A stretch of DNA of 12,776 nucleotides from Lachnospiraceae bacterium UBA3643 (GTDB lineage: Bacteria > Bacillota > Clostridia > Lachnospirales > Lachnospiraceae). Shown here in pieces: positions 1 through 6,990 of the stretch. The notes below the pieces were generated by a model, which was given only the letters and a program-made list of their open reading frames with translations, was not told where the DNA came from and searched no databases. The stretch's first letter is position 1. Every line of letters starts with the position of its first letter. A program made the position numbers and the translations under genes. The stretch is from assembly GCA_002373855.1 (NCBI GenBank), contig DFKO01000114.1, positions 1-12,776 of the forward strand. Direction: 5' to 3'.

Positions 1-356
<356 letters not shown>

Positions 357-380
357 TCTGTCATGAAATAATGATTTAAA

Positions 381-407
381 AGCCATCGGCAATGCCGGTG
401 GCTTTTT
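381..407 (+). terminator. Rho-independent terminator after ilvC
   Basis: Arms 381-390 and 394-403 form a 10-bp GC-rich stem with one T-G wobble around a three-base AAT loop. It is followed by a T run at 403-407. It lies 24 bases past the ilvC stop and separates ilvC from the next transcription unit. Confidence 0.9.
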
Positions 408-413
408 AACATC

Positions 414-442
414 TTGACACAAAAGGTCTGTTAGTGCATATT
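414..442 (+). promoter_or_regulatory. Predicted vegetative promoter for the receptor-like/NusG-II/Gx unit
   Basis: A perfect TTGACA at 414-419 is followed after 17 bases by CATATT at 437-442, which matches the -10 consensus at 4 of 6 positions. It starts only seven bases past the ilvC terminator. Transcription would begin near 449-450. That makes a TTG translation start at 441 impossible from this promoter and favours GTG 474. Confidence 0.6.
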
Positions 443-473
443 GAAAATATGGTTTTGTGGAGTGTGGGAAACA

Positions 474-1697
474 GTGCAGGATAAAAATTCCGATAATAAA
501 ACAAAAAACAGATCATATGGTGATGATATAGTCAGGATGATATGGACAATATTCGGTCTGGCTATATTCATCGCCTGTATTGCATGTCTGGCAGTTCTCT
601 ATGTGACTTCGCCGGACAGCAGTGATTTTATATTTAACAGCGCGGTAATCATCGGCTGTTTTCTTGTTGTCTATGTGATCTTCTCCCTTTATTTTGTCGG
701 CAAGGTAAAGGCGGCATTCGAGCCCCTCGACAGGCTCCTTAATGAAAACGGAGCGGGATTTCGCAGCAGCACAGGGCTGGCATCTCTTGCAAGGGATATC
801 TCATATTCCCACGAGCGCCTTGAAAATATGGAAAAGGAACTCGACGATACGAGGAAAAACCTCGAGGATATAAGCGATAAAAATGAGGAGACCATATCTA
901 CGGTAGACGGTGTGGCATCTAATATCGTAACCATACTTGATGCCAGGAGCCGGGAAATCAAAAACATGGCAGGCCTCTTTGAAAAGGAAAACTCCCTTCT
1001 GGCCGATATGGAGATGTCAGCCACAAAGATTAAAGAAGGACAGGGCCTGACACCCCACAGGACAGACACAATCAAGAAATCCGTCAATGACTGTAATCTG
1101 TACTGCGAGGATACTGTCGCTGATCTGACAGATGCTAAAAATGCCCATGAAGTATTAAAGGACATGCTGGATAAATCCCAGAATATGATGGATGACATTT
1201 ATTCGGAACTGACACTCTTACAGTCTATGTGCTCACAGATAAATCTCTATGCCATGAATACGGCTCTTGATGCATCAAGGAGCGGAGGTTATTCGCTATC
1301 TGTGACGGCTGCGCTTGATGAGATAAAAGAAATGTCCGGCAGGCTGAATGAAAAGTCAGACAATTTGGCGCTACTCATCATACAGGAGAAAAATGCGATC
1401 CGCCTTGCCTTTGACCAGGCAGAGTTTGGAGACGGTGAGATTGAAAACGGCTTAAAGAGCTTTAATCAGGCGAGAGTTCAGATAAAGACTATCTCTGATG
1501 AAGCAGACAGACTTGTGAAATCTTTTGATGAACTTATGGACAACGTATATTCCCTCACCGGATTTACCGCAGAGCTTTATGCATATAACGGTAAAAAGAC
1601 CAGAATGATCAGAAATATGGGCGATACCGACGACAAACTGGCCAGACAGATATCGAGAATGTATGAACTTACAGAGGAAAGTGATAATAAAGCATAG
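474..1697 (+). CDS. Divergent, sensorless chemoreceptor-like membrane protein
   Basis: A 407-residue protein from GTG 474 (TGGAG at 458-462, 11 bases upstream). The frame is open back to TTG 441, but that codon overlaps the predicted -10 box and has no ribosome binding site. Numbered from 474: a polar N-terminus, TM helices near 21-44 and 52-76 with only about seven residues between, then a long helical, coiled-coil-rich cytoplasmic part. Residues near 254-290 (SQINLYAMNTALDASRSG and the next 17) align without gaps to the receptor hairpin tip. SQ, NL, N and R are kept, but the block equivalent to [11 protein letters not shown] is replaced. There is no extracytoplasmic sensor and no clear HAMP. 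Inference: an MCP-derived protein that may no longer contact CheA/CheW in the usual way. It could instead be a scaffold or cytoplasmic sensor. The relationship to MCPs is fairly sure; the role is unknown. It is followed after five bases by the NusG-II gene. Confidence 0.75.
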   Translation: MQDKNSDNKTKNRSYGDDIVRMIWTIFGLAIFIACIACLAVLYVTSPDSSDFIFNSAVIIGCFLVVYVIFSLYFVGKVKAAFEPLDRLLNENGAGFRSSTGLASLARDISYSHERLENMEKELDDTRKNLEDISDKNEETISTVDGVASNIVTILDARSREIKNMAGLFEKENSLLADMEMSATKIKEGQGLTPHRTDTIKKSVNDCNLYCEDTVADLTDAKNAHEVLKDMLDKSQNMMDDIYSELTLLQSMCSQINLYAMNTALDASRSGGYSLSVTAALDEIKEMSGRLNEKSDNLALLIIQEKNAIRLAFDQAEFGDGEIENGLKSFNQARVQIKTISDEADRLVKSFDELMDNVYSLTGFTAELYAYNGKKTRMIRNMGDTDDKLARQISRMYELTEESDNKA

Positions 1698-1702
1698 GCA
1701 AT

Positions 1703-2065
1703 ATGGATAACATCAGGTTATTTAAAAAATCAGATATTATAATAATAACGGTGGCGATAATAATTGCTGCCGTGTTTTTTGTGTTGCCTGTTTTAAACAG
1801 GAGTGATGACAAAAAAGTTTATGTCACTAAACCGGACGGTTTAAGCGAGTACCTTGATCTTGACAAGGACGGCGTGTATACATACGAATCTGACCTTGGT
1901 ACAAATATAATAACCATTGAAAACGGTACAGTTTATGTATCATATTCCGACTGCAAAAATCAGATATGCGTTAATCACGGACCCATATCAAATCCGGGAG
2001 ATACGATATGCTGTCTGCCCCACAGATTTGCCGTGACAGTTTTAGGAGCAGGTGATGGAGAATAA
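1703..2065 (+). CDS. Membrane-anchored NusG domain II protein
   Basis: A 120-residue protein with one N-terminal hydrophobic helix (about 11-30, signal anchor or uncleaved signal) and a small beta-rich domain outside the membrane. The C-terminal half carries the NusG-II family signature: a cysteine pair C84-x4-C89, then CVNHGPISNPGD, and ICCLPHR with C103/C104. The family is named for similarity to the inserted domain II of some NusG proteins. It is not a transcription factor here: there is no NGN or KOW domain, and the membrane anchor puts it on the cell surface. The exact function is not established. In Firmicutes such genes usually sit next to Gx/HepS-I genes, FMN-binding proteins or ApbE, suggesting a link to membrane redox or quinone metabolism (inference). 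The ATG follows a weak AGG. The 3' end overlaps the next gene by 11 bases. Confidence 0.85.
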   Translation: MDNIRLFKKSDIIIITVAIIIAAVFFVLPVLNRSDDKKVYVTKPDGLSEYLDLDKDGVYTYESDLGTNIITIENGTVYVSYSDCKNQICVNHGPISNPGDTICCLPHRFAVTVLGAGDGE

Positions 2066-2567
2066 AAATAATTTAAAAAGGCTCACAACTGACGGAATGC
2101 TCCTTGCCCTGGCTGTAATACTTGGCTATGTTGAGTTTCTCATACCCATAAATGTGGGCATCCCCGGGTTTAAACCGGGCCTTGCCAATATTATGACGAT
2201 CATTATCCTTTATTTATTTGGGAAAAGAGATGCTTTTATTGTAGGTTTTTTAAGGGTTATGATCATCGGAATTCTTTTCTCCGGTATGTTTTCGATGATT
2301 TACGGTATAGCCGGTTTTATATGCAGTTTTATCATAATGTGTCTCCTTAAAAAGTCCGGGCGGTTTGGCTGTGTCGGTATATCGGCAGCCGGGGCACTGG
2401 CGCATAATATGGCCCAGCTATTGGTGGCAGCATTTGTATATATGGGGACAGGGATCATCGTATACTACCTGCCGTGGCTTATATTAATGGGACTTGCAAC
2501 GGGGATTCTCATCGGTTTTCTTTCTTATTACTGCATTATTCCTGTCAGAAAAATGGTTTTAAGATAA
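2055..2567 (+). CDS. Gx transporter family / heptaprenyl diphosphate synthase component I-like membrane protein
   Basis: A 170-residue, very hydrophobic protein with five or six TM helices. ATG 2055 is preferred to GTG 2052 because AGGAG at 2044-2048 then lies six bases upstream. Conserved features are a Gly/Pro-rich VGIPGFKPGLANI stretch after the first helix, FLRVMIIGILFSGMFSMIYG in the middle, and GALAHNMAQL before the last helices, as in the Hpre_diP_synt_I family (PF07456). The family name comes from a proposed part in heptaprenyl diphosphate synthesis. The fold resembles small-molecule uptake components such as ECF S-proteins, so a transporter role is equally likely. It is translationally coupled to the NusG-II gene, its usual partner. 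No clear terminator follows before the ruvA promoter. Confidence 0.85.
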   Translation: MENKNNLKRLTTDGMLLALAVILGYVEFLIPINVGIPGFKPGLANIMTIIILYLFGKRDAFIVGFLRVMIIGILFSGMFSMIYGIAGFICSFIIMCLLKKSGRFGCVGISAAGALAHNMAQLLVAAFVYMGTGIIVYYLPWLILMGLATGILIGFLSYYCIIPVRKMVLR

Positions 2568-2574
2568 TTTTGAA

Positions 2575-2603
2575 TTGACAATCGAACTAATGTTTGGTAA
2601 ATT
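2575..2603 (+). promoter_or_regulatory. ruvAB promoter
   Basis: A perfect TTGACA at 2575-2580, a 17-base spacer and TAAATT at 2598-2603. The -10 is extended by an upstream TG at 2595-2596. The ruvA start lies about 27 bases past the expected transcription start, with GGAG at 2625-2628 as ribosome binding site. The spacer contains a LexA-type box (separate entry). Confidence 0.7.
2583..2596 (+). promoter_or_regulatory. LexA (DinR) SOS box in the ruvAB promoter
   Basis: CGAAC-TAAT-GTTTG lies exactly between the -35 and -10 elements. Gram-positive LexA operators follow CGAAC-N4-GTTYG or close variants; here all fixed bases match. A bound repressor would block RNA polymerase directly. RuvAB is a classic SOS target, so position, sequence and gene function agree. 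Confidence 0.75.
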
Positions 2604-2636
2604 AATTGTTAGTAAAAACATGATGGAGATAAAGGT

Positions 2637-3260
2637 ATGTATGCATACTTTAACGGTGATTTAACCGACATACAGAAAGACAGTATTATCATCGAAGTAT
2701 CGGGGATAGGCTACAATATTTTTATGATGCCCTCCGATATTTCGGCCCTTCCCCTTATTGGAGAGAGGGTAAAGGTATTTACATATACATGTGTAAAGGA
2801 GGACGATCTCAGCCTCTACGGATTTCTTGAAAAAAATGAGCTTGATATATTTAAGATGCTGATATCCGTCAGCGGTATTGGCCCAAAGGGAGCCATGAGT
2901 ATCATATCGTTTATGGGAGTAAATGACCTCACAAGAGCCATACTCCTCAGCGATGGCAAGGCTATATCAAAGGCACCGGGTATCGGAGCAAAGACGGCGG
3001 AGAGAATCATCATAGATCTTAAAGATAAGGTGGGCAAGTCTTTTGAAGACAGCGGAGAATCAGCTGTTTCTCCCGCGAGAACTAACAGTGCATTTGGCCC
3101 GGAGGAAAATGATGCGATACTTGCCCTGACCGCTCTCGGATACTCTGAGAAGTCAGCAAGGAGCGCCGTTACATCCGCAGTTGCTGATGAGAAAAAGAAA
3201 GACCCGGATGCAAAACCCGATACAGATACGATATTAAAGAAAGCGTTGTTTTATTTATAA
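2637..3260 (+). CDS. ruvA: Holliday junction branch migration protein RuvA
   Basis: A 207-residue protein of normal family length. RuvA forms tetramers that hold the four-way junction flat and load RuvB motors on opposite arms during recombinational repair. Visible parts are an N-terminal OB-fold (about 1-63, opening MYAYFNGDL with VSGIGYNIF), two helix-hairpin-helix DNA-binding motifs (SVSGIGPKGAM near 77-87 and APGIGAKTAERII near 113-125), an acidic and variable linker (about 132-156), and the small C-terminal RuvB-binding domain (about 157-207, LALTALGYSEKSA). The start is set by GGAGATAAAGGT just upstream. ruvB follows after six bases. The LexA box upstream predicts damage-inducible expression. 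No RuvC gene is present in the window, which fits Firmicutes, where RecU commonly resolves junctions. Confidence 0.97.
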   Translation: MYAYFNGDLTDIQKDSIIIEVSGIGYNIFMMPSDISALPLIGERVKVFTYTCVKEDDLSLYGFLEKNELDIFKMLISVSGIGPKGAMSIISFMGVNDLTRAILLSDGKAISKAPGIGAKTAERIIIDLKDKVGKSFEDSGESAVSPARTNSAFGPEENDAILALTALGYSEKSARSAVTSAVADEKKKDPDAKPDTDTILKKALFYL

Positions 3261-3266
3261 ATCATT

Positions 3267-4262
3267 ATGGCTAAGCGACTTATAGAGACCTCATTTGTTG
3301 AGGAAGATGTCAAAATTGAAAATGTATTAAGACCAAAGCTCTTAAAGGATTATATAGGTCAGGAAAAGATTAAAGAAAAGCTGACTATATTTATTGACGC
3401 CGCAAAAGAACGTCAGGAGCCTCTTGATCACTGCCTCTTTTACGGACCTCCCGGACTTGGCAAGACAACATTATCTAATGTAATAGCAAATGAGATGGGA
3501 GTAAATATAAAGATAACAAGCGGTCCGGCTATCGAAAAGCCGGGGGACCTGGCAGCAATACTTAACAGACTCGAGGAGGGGGATATACTCTTTATAGATG
3601 AGATACACCGTATGAACCGTCAGGTTGAAGAGGTCCTCTATCCTGCAATGGAGGATTACTGTATCGATATCCTCATAGGTAAGGGCCAGGATGCCAAGGC
3701 GATACGTCTTGACCTGCCCAAGTTTACTTTAATAGGAGCCACTACGAGAGCGGGACTTCTCACGGCGCCTTTAAGGGACAGGTTCGGTTTTATAGAGAGG
3801 ATGGAATATTACACAGACAGTGAGCTTGAGACTATCATCATGAAATCATCCGAGCGGCTTGGAGTCAGCATAGATTATGACGGAGCTGTAGAACTGGCGA
3901 GACGGAGCCGCGGTACGCCACGACTTGCCAACAGGCTGCTCAAGCGAGTCAGGGATTTTGCCCAGGTCAAGTTTGATGGAGTCATCACCAAAAAGGTTGC
4001 TGACTATGCCCTGGATCTGATGGGAGTTGATAAGCGGGGACTGGACGGTACTGACAGACTTCTTCTTGACACTATCATATTTAAATTCGGCGGAGGACCG
4101 GTGGGTCTTGATACTCTGGCTGCATCTATAGGGGAGGACAGTGGCACCATAGAGGATGTATATGAACCGTATTTATTAAAAAACGGATTTATAAACAGGA
4201 CGCCCAAGGGAAGGGTTGTTACCGAAAATGCATACAGTCATCTGGGCATATCTTTGGATTAA
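3267..4262 (+). CDS. ruvB: Holliday junction branch migration ATPase RuvB
   Basis: A 331-residue AAA+ motor that drives branch migration with RuvA. Motifs in order are Walker [10 protein letters not shown] (60-68, lysine 66), Walker [10 protein letters not shown] with DEIH at 111-114, sensor 1 GATTRAG (157-163), arginine-finger region PLRDRFG (168-174), sensor 2 [10 protein letters not shown] (216-225), and a C-terminal winged helix (about 255-331) with [12 protein letters not shown], the DNA-contacting part. All catalytic residues are present and the length is normal. The ATG sits six bases after the ruvA stop with no recognisable Shine-Dalgarno sequence, so translation probably depends on coupling to ruvA, which would help keep subunit ratios balanced. 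The next promoter begins directly after its stop codon. Confidence 0.98.
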   Translation: MAKRLIETSFVEEDVKIENVLRPKLLKDYIGQEKIKEKLTIFIDAAKERQEPLDHCLFYGPPGLGKTTLSNVIANEMGVNIKITSGPAIEKPGDLAAILNRLEEGDILFIDEIHRMNRQVEEVLYPAMEDYCIDILIGKGQDAKAIRLDLPKFTLIGATTRAGLLTAPLRDRFGFIERMEYYTDSELETIIMKSSERLGVSIDYDGAVELARRSRGTPRLANRLLKRVRDFAQVKFDGVITKKVADYALDLMGVDKRGLDGTDRLLLDTIIFKFGGGPVGLDTLAASIGEDSGTIEDVYEPYLLKNGFINRTPKGRVVTENAYSHLGISLD

Positions 4263-4299
4263 TTGACAAATTGTATTTTATATTTTTATATTTTATAAT
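4263..4299 (+). promoter_or_regulatory. Promoter region of the dCache chemoreceptor gene
   Basis: Two overlapping solutions exist in this AT-rich stretch: TTGACA 4263-4268 with TATATT 4287-4292 (18-base spacer), or TTGTAT 4271-4276 with a perfect TATAAT 4294-4299 (17-base spacer). Both are vegetative types. I see no flagellar sigma-28 motif, although many chemoreceptor genes use one. Confidence 0.55.
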
Positions 4300-4321
4300 T
4301 TACAAGGTGGTATAAATTAAC

Positions 4322-4340
4322 AAGGAGGTTTATCGATTTG
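4322..4340 (+). promoter_or_regulatory. Strong ribosome binding site setting a TTG start
   Basis: AAGGAGG at 4322-4328 is a full anti-16S match, nine bases before TTG 4338-4340. The residues that follow ([11 protein letters not shown]) form a typical short cytoplasmic tail before TM1, and no in-frame ATG is near. The TTG is therefore well supported. Confidence 0.85.
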
Positions 4341-6344
4341 AACGAAAGAACACAAAGTATAAAAACAAGGCTTATCATCGTCATGTGCCTTCTGGTGGCT
4401 CTTCCGATAGCGGTTCTGACAGTTGTAAGTGCTGCGGTAACTTTTTCGGAAGGCAAAGATGCTGCCTATGAAGTAAACGATGCCCAGGCGGGAACGATAA
4501 ATGAAGAGCTCCAGACTATATTTCAGAAGAATATAAGTGCTCTTCAGGCATTTGCCCTTGCACCTTCCACCATTGATTTCTTAGGCGGAAGAGTACGTAC
4601 GGAGAGGGAGTATGATGATCTGTATGCACAGATGGAAGCTATCGATGAGTTTATGGATGATGGTAACTCTACTGCCATATCCGGAATCGACGGTCAGCAG
4701 ATACTCCGTACTAGAGGTGATTGTGTAAACGTCGCTGACAGAGATTATTTTACAGTCCCCGTGGAAACAGGAGAGCCTTATGTATCAGACCTTATTGTCT
4801 CAAGATCTACAGGCAAGGCAATCGTTACATTTGCTGTACCTGTCAAGACTACTGACGGAGAAGTAGTCGGTATAGTCCAGAGAAACTTTGATGTATCTGT
4901 TTTACATGATGTACTTGCGGCAGAGGTTATGCAGGACAGGCAGGAGATAGTCGTAGTAGACAGAACCGGTACTGTTGTAGCCCATTCTGCTCGTGAGGTC
5001 AATGTAGAGGACCCTGAAAAGCAGGATCAGAACCCGTTCTATACTGATTCAAGAGGCGATAAGGTAAAGGGTGAGTACGTAGCACCCTTCATGGGCGATA
5101 CATGGATCATTGCATGGGAAAAGATAGAGGGATGCGACTGGATCGTTGCATCATGCCGTGTCCAGGAAGTGGCCCTCGCGCATGTACAGACAATCGTCTT
5201 CTATGAGGTGATCCTCGGAGTTGCGTTCCTTGCGATCGCTGTTTTTGTAGCTGTAAAGATCTCAGGAAGTATTACAAAGCCGCTCTCTAAGGCAAATGAT
5301 TCTATCTCGGCTCTGTCACACGGCCAATTTGAGAGGATCGATAAATATACTGACCGTAAAGACGAGCTCGGTGAGATCATCAGAAATACAAACAGTGTTA
5401 TGGATAAACTAGAGGATATCGTCGGAGCTATCAGAGACGGTGCCGGGGCCGTAAACAAATCCTCAGACGAACTGGCTGATATGGCAAATCAGATATCCCA
5501 GAATGCAGATGATGTATCAAATGCAGTTCAGGAGATTGCATCGGGCGCTACCCATCAGGCAGACGAGATTACAGAAGCTACTCATCAGATTGTTGATATA
5601 GAAAATGCTGTTTCTTCCGTACAGTCATCTACCCTTGAACTAAAGGAGACTGCGGATAAGATGCAGGAGACATCCACCCATGCAGCAGGAGATCTTGAGC
5701 GCTTAAGAGAGAGTTCTTCAAAGATGAATGAGGTTATCGGAGGCATCACTGAAAAGATCGGTGCAACCAGTGATGCAGTAGGGCGTATCAATGGCATGGT
5801 TGATAATATTGCGAATATAGCTTCCCAGACAAATCTCCTTGCATTAAATGCTTCTATTGAGGCAGCAAGAGCAGGAGATGCCGGCAGAGGTTTTGCTGTA
5901 GTAGCTGAGGAAATAGGAAAGCTTGCTTCGGATTCAAATAATACTGCAGAGCAGATCAGACGGGAGATGGATGAGCTCCTTAAAGAGTCCCAGTCAGCTG
6001 TTAAGATGGCCGGAGAGGTCAGCGATACAAACAGTCAGCAGCAGGAGATCATCAATGTCACATATGACAGCGTAAACGGTATGATCGGTGATATTGAGAT
6101 GACTGTATCAGGAGTTAATGAGATATCCGAAAATGCCGACAAGTGCGTTGTGGCCAAGAACAGAGTAGTAGATGTAATGGAATCTCTCTCGGCTATATCT
6201 GAGGAGAATGCTGCATCCAGCGAGGAGACAGGTGCTTCCATGGAAGAGCTCTCCGCTACTGTTACGACTCTTGCAAACAGTGCCGGATCCCTTCATGAAG
6301 TTTCGACCAGACTTAATGAGGAGGTCAGCTTCTTTAAGATCTGA
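4338..6344 (+). CDS. Methyl-accepting chemotaxis protein with dCache sensor and HAMP
   Basis: A 668-residue transmembrane chemoreceptor. Parts in order: cytoplasmic tail 1-10; TM1 about 11-33; extracytoplasmic double-Cache sensor about 36-280, with [18 protein letters not shown] (134-151) and [15 protein letters not shown] typical of dCache_1; TM2 about 285-307; HAMP about 308-361, with [10 protein letters not shown] and KDELGEI; methylation helices; and the signalling tip about 491-533, with the canonical [19 protein letters not shown] and [15 protein letters not shown]. The tip binds CheW/CheA and trimerises receptors. The amino-acid-binding dCache pattern (R-x-W) is not obvious, so the ligand is unknown. 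There is no C-terminal NWETF-type CheR tether. It is transcribed alone: own promoter, strong ribosome binding site with TTG start, and a strong terminator downstream. It implies a motile host, although no che or fli genes lie in the window. Confidence 0.95.
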   Translation: MNERTQSIKTRLIIVMCLLVALPIAVLTVVSAAVTFSEGKDAAYEVNDAQAGTINEELQTIFQKNISALQAFALAPSTIDFLGGRVRTEREYDDLYAQMEAIDEFMDDGNSTAISGIDGQQILRTRGDCVNVADRDYFTVPVETGEPYVSDLIVSRSTGKAIVTFAVPVKTTDGEVVGIVQRNFDVSVLHDVLAAEVMQDRQEIVVVDRTGTVVAHSAREVNVEDPEKQDQNPFYTDSRGDKVKGEYVAPFMGDTWIIAWEKIEGCDWIVASCRVQEVALAHVQTIVFYEVILGVAFLAIAVFVAVKISGSITKPLSKANDSISALSHGQFERIDKYTDRKDELGEIIRNTNSVMDKLEDIVGAIRDGAGAVNKSSDELADMANQISQNADDVSNAVQEIASGATHQADEITEATHQIVDIENAVSSVQSSTLELKETADKMQETSTHAAGDLERLRESSSKMNEVIGGITEKIGATSDAVGRINGMVDNIANIASQTNLLALNASIEAARAGDAGRGFAVVAEEIGKLASDSNNTAEQIRREMDELLKESQSAVKMAGEVSDTNSQQQEIINVTYDSVNGMIGDIEMTVSGVNEISENADKCVVAKNRVVDVMESLSAISEENAASSEETGASMEELSATVTTLANSAGSLHEVSTRLNEEVSFFKI

Positions 6345-6382
6345 CAAAAGAATATATGCTTATTAAAGCAGTATGATCATTT

Positions 6383-6417
6383 TCCCTGTCATGAACAGTT
6401 TCATGACAGGGATTTTT
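6383..6417 (+). terminator. Rho-independent terminator after the chemoreceptor gene
   Basis: A perfect 13-bp stem (6383-6395 with 6400-6412) with a four-base loop CAGT, followed by TTTTT at 6413-6417. It lies 38 bases past the stop codon and isolates the chemoreceptor gene from zapA. Confidence 0.95.
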
Positions 6418-6465
6418 AATTTATGTTGACCTTTTAAATATCTTAAAACCCTTATAATTTAGGTA

Positions 6466-6495
6466 TTGCAATTATATATCATAATCTATTATAAT
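6466..6495 (+). promoter_or_regulatory. Predicted promoter of the zapA/U32/SEDS-PBP unit
   Basis: TTGCAA 6466-6471, an 18-base spacer and a perfect TATAAT 6490-6495, in an AT-rich stretch after the terminator. It leaves a leader of about 80 bases before zapA in which I see no clear structure. A second TATAAT at 6453-6458 has no well-spaced -35. Confidence 0.5.
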
Positions 6496-6580
6496 ATTTT
6501 ATGTAAACTGCATTTCGGATGAGATTTATCATTTGATTGGCATATAAGAGCTGAAATTATTAAACAAGGGCGCAGGGAAA

Positions 6581-6988
6581 ATGACTGAGAAAAATGAAGT
6601 ACAGGTAATCATTGACGGTAAAGTTCTGACCATGAGCGGTTTTGAGAGCAACGAGTATCTCCAGAAACTTGCCAATTATATAAATGACATGATCGTTGAG
6701 TACAACAAGATCGATTCATTTAAGCATTCCGGAAAAGACATTCAGCACAGACTCATCGAGATAAATATAGCTGACGAGTACTTTAAAGCCAGAGACAAGG
6801 CTGCCAGACTCGGTGAGGAGATCAAGATAAAAGAAAACGAACTCTATGACATGAAGCATGACCTTATCAACAAGGATATGGTGCTTAATGATACTAAAGA
6901 GGATTTAAATAAAGCAATGACCCAGCTCCAGGAAGCTGCAAAAAAGATCGTACAGCTTGAGACCCAGCTTAAAGGTGTTAAGAAATAA
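6581..6988 (+). CDS. zapA: Cell division protein ZapA
   Basis: A 135-residue protein. The N-terminal globular ZapA domain (about 1-65) is recognisable from VQVIIDGKVLTMSGFESNEYLQKLANYINDM, followed by RLIEINIADEYFKARDKA, the family's start of the long helix. From about 70 to the end the protein is a charged, heptad-like coiled coil. ZapA binds FtsZ in the cytoplasm and bundles and stabilises Z-ring filaments, acting as a tetramer through the coil. Bacillus ZapA is about 85 residues and E. coli about 109, so the coil here is longer than usual. The ATG has AGGG at 6574-6577 and AAGGG at 6566-6570 upstream. The U32 gene starts two bases after the stop, a gene pair often seen in Clostridia. The next gene encodes a peptidoglycan synthase fusion, which fits a division role. 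Confidence 0.93.
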   Translation: MTEKNEVQVIIDGKVLTMSGFESNEYLQKLANYINDMIVEYNKIDSFKHSGKDIQHRLIEINIADEYFKARDKAARLGEEIKIKENELYDMKHDLINKDMVLNDTKEDLNKAMTQLQEAAKKIVQLETQLKGVKK

Positions 6989-6990
6989 TT

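Noticed and set aside
689..1198. Long open frame (169 codons) on the - strand inside the receptor-like gene
   Set aside because: It lies fully within a convincing + strand gene. The translation is serine/leucine/phenylalanine-rich with no recognisable motif, as expected for the antisense of a helical, codon-biased gene.
2576..2611. Seven-base inverted repeat (TGACAAT with ATTGTTA) spanning the ruvA promoter
   Set aside because: It includes a wobble and is AT-rich, so chance is likely. The LexA box inside it is the stronger explanation of regulation.
5030..5039. Palindrome GAAC-CC-GTTC resembling a LexA half-site pair
   Set aside because: The spacer is two bases instead of four and it sits inside the chemoreceptor coding region, with no promoter nearby.
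6426..6458. TTGACC 6426-6431 with TATAAT 6453-6458 as a second zapA promoter
   Set aside because: The 21-base spacer is too long for a vegetative promoter. The TTGCAA/TATAAT pair downstream is better spaced.
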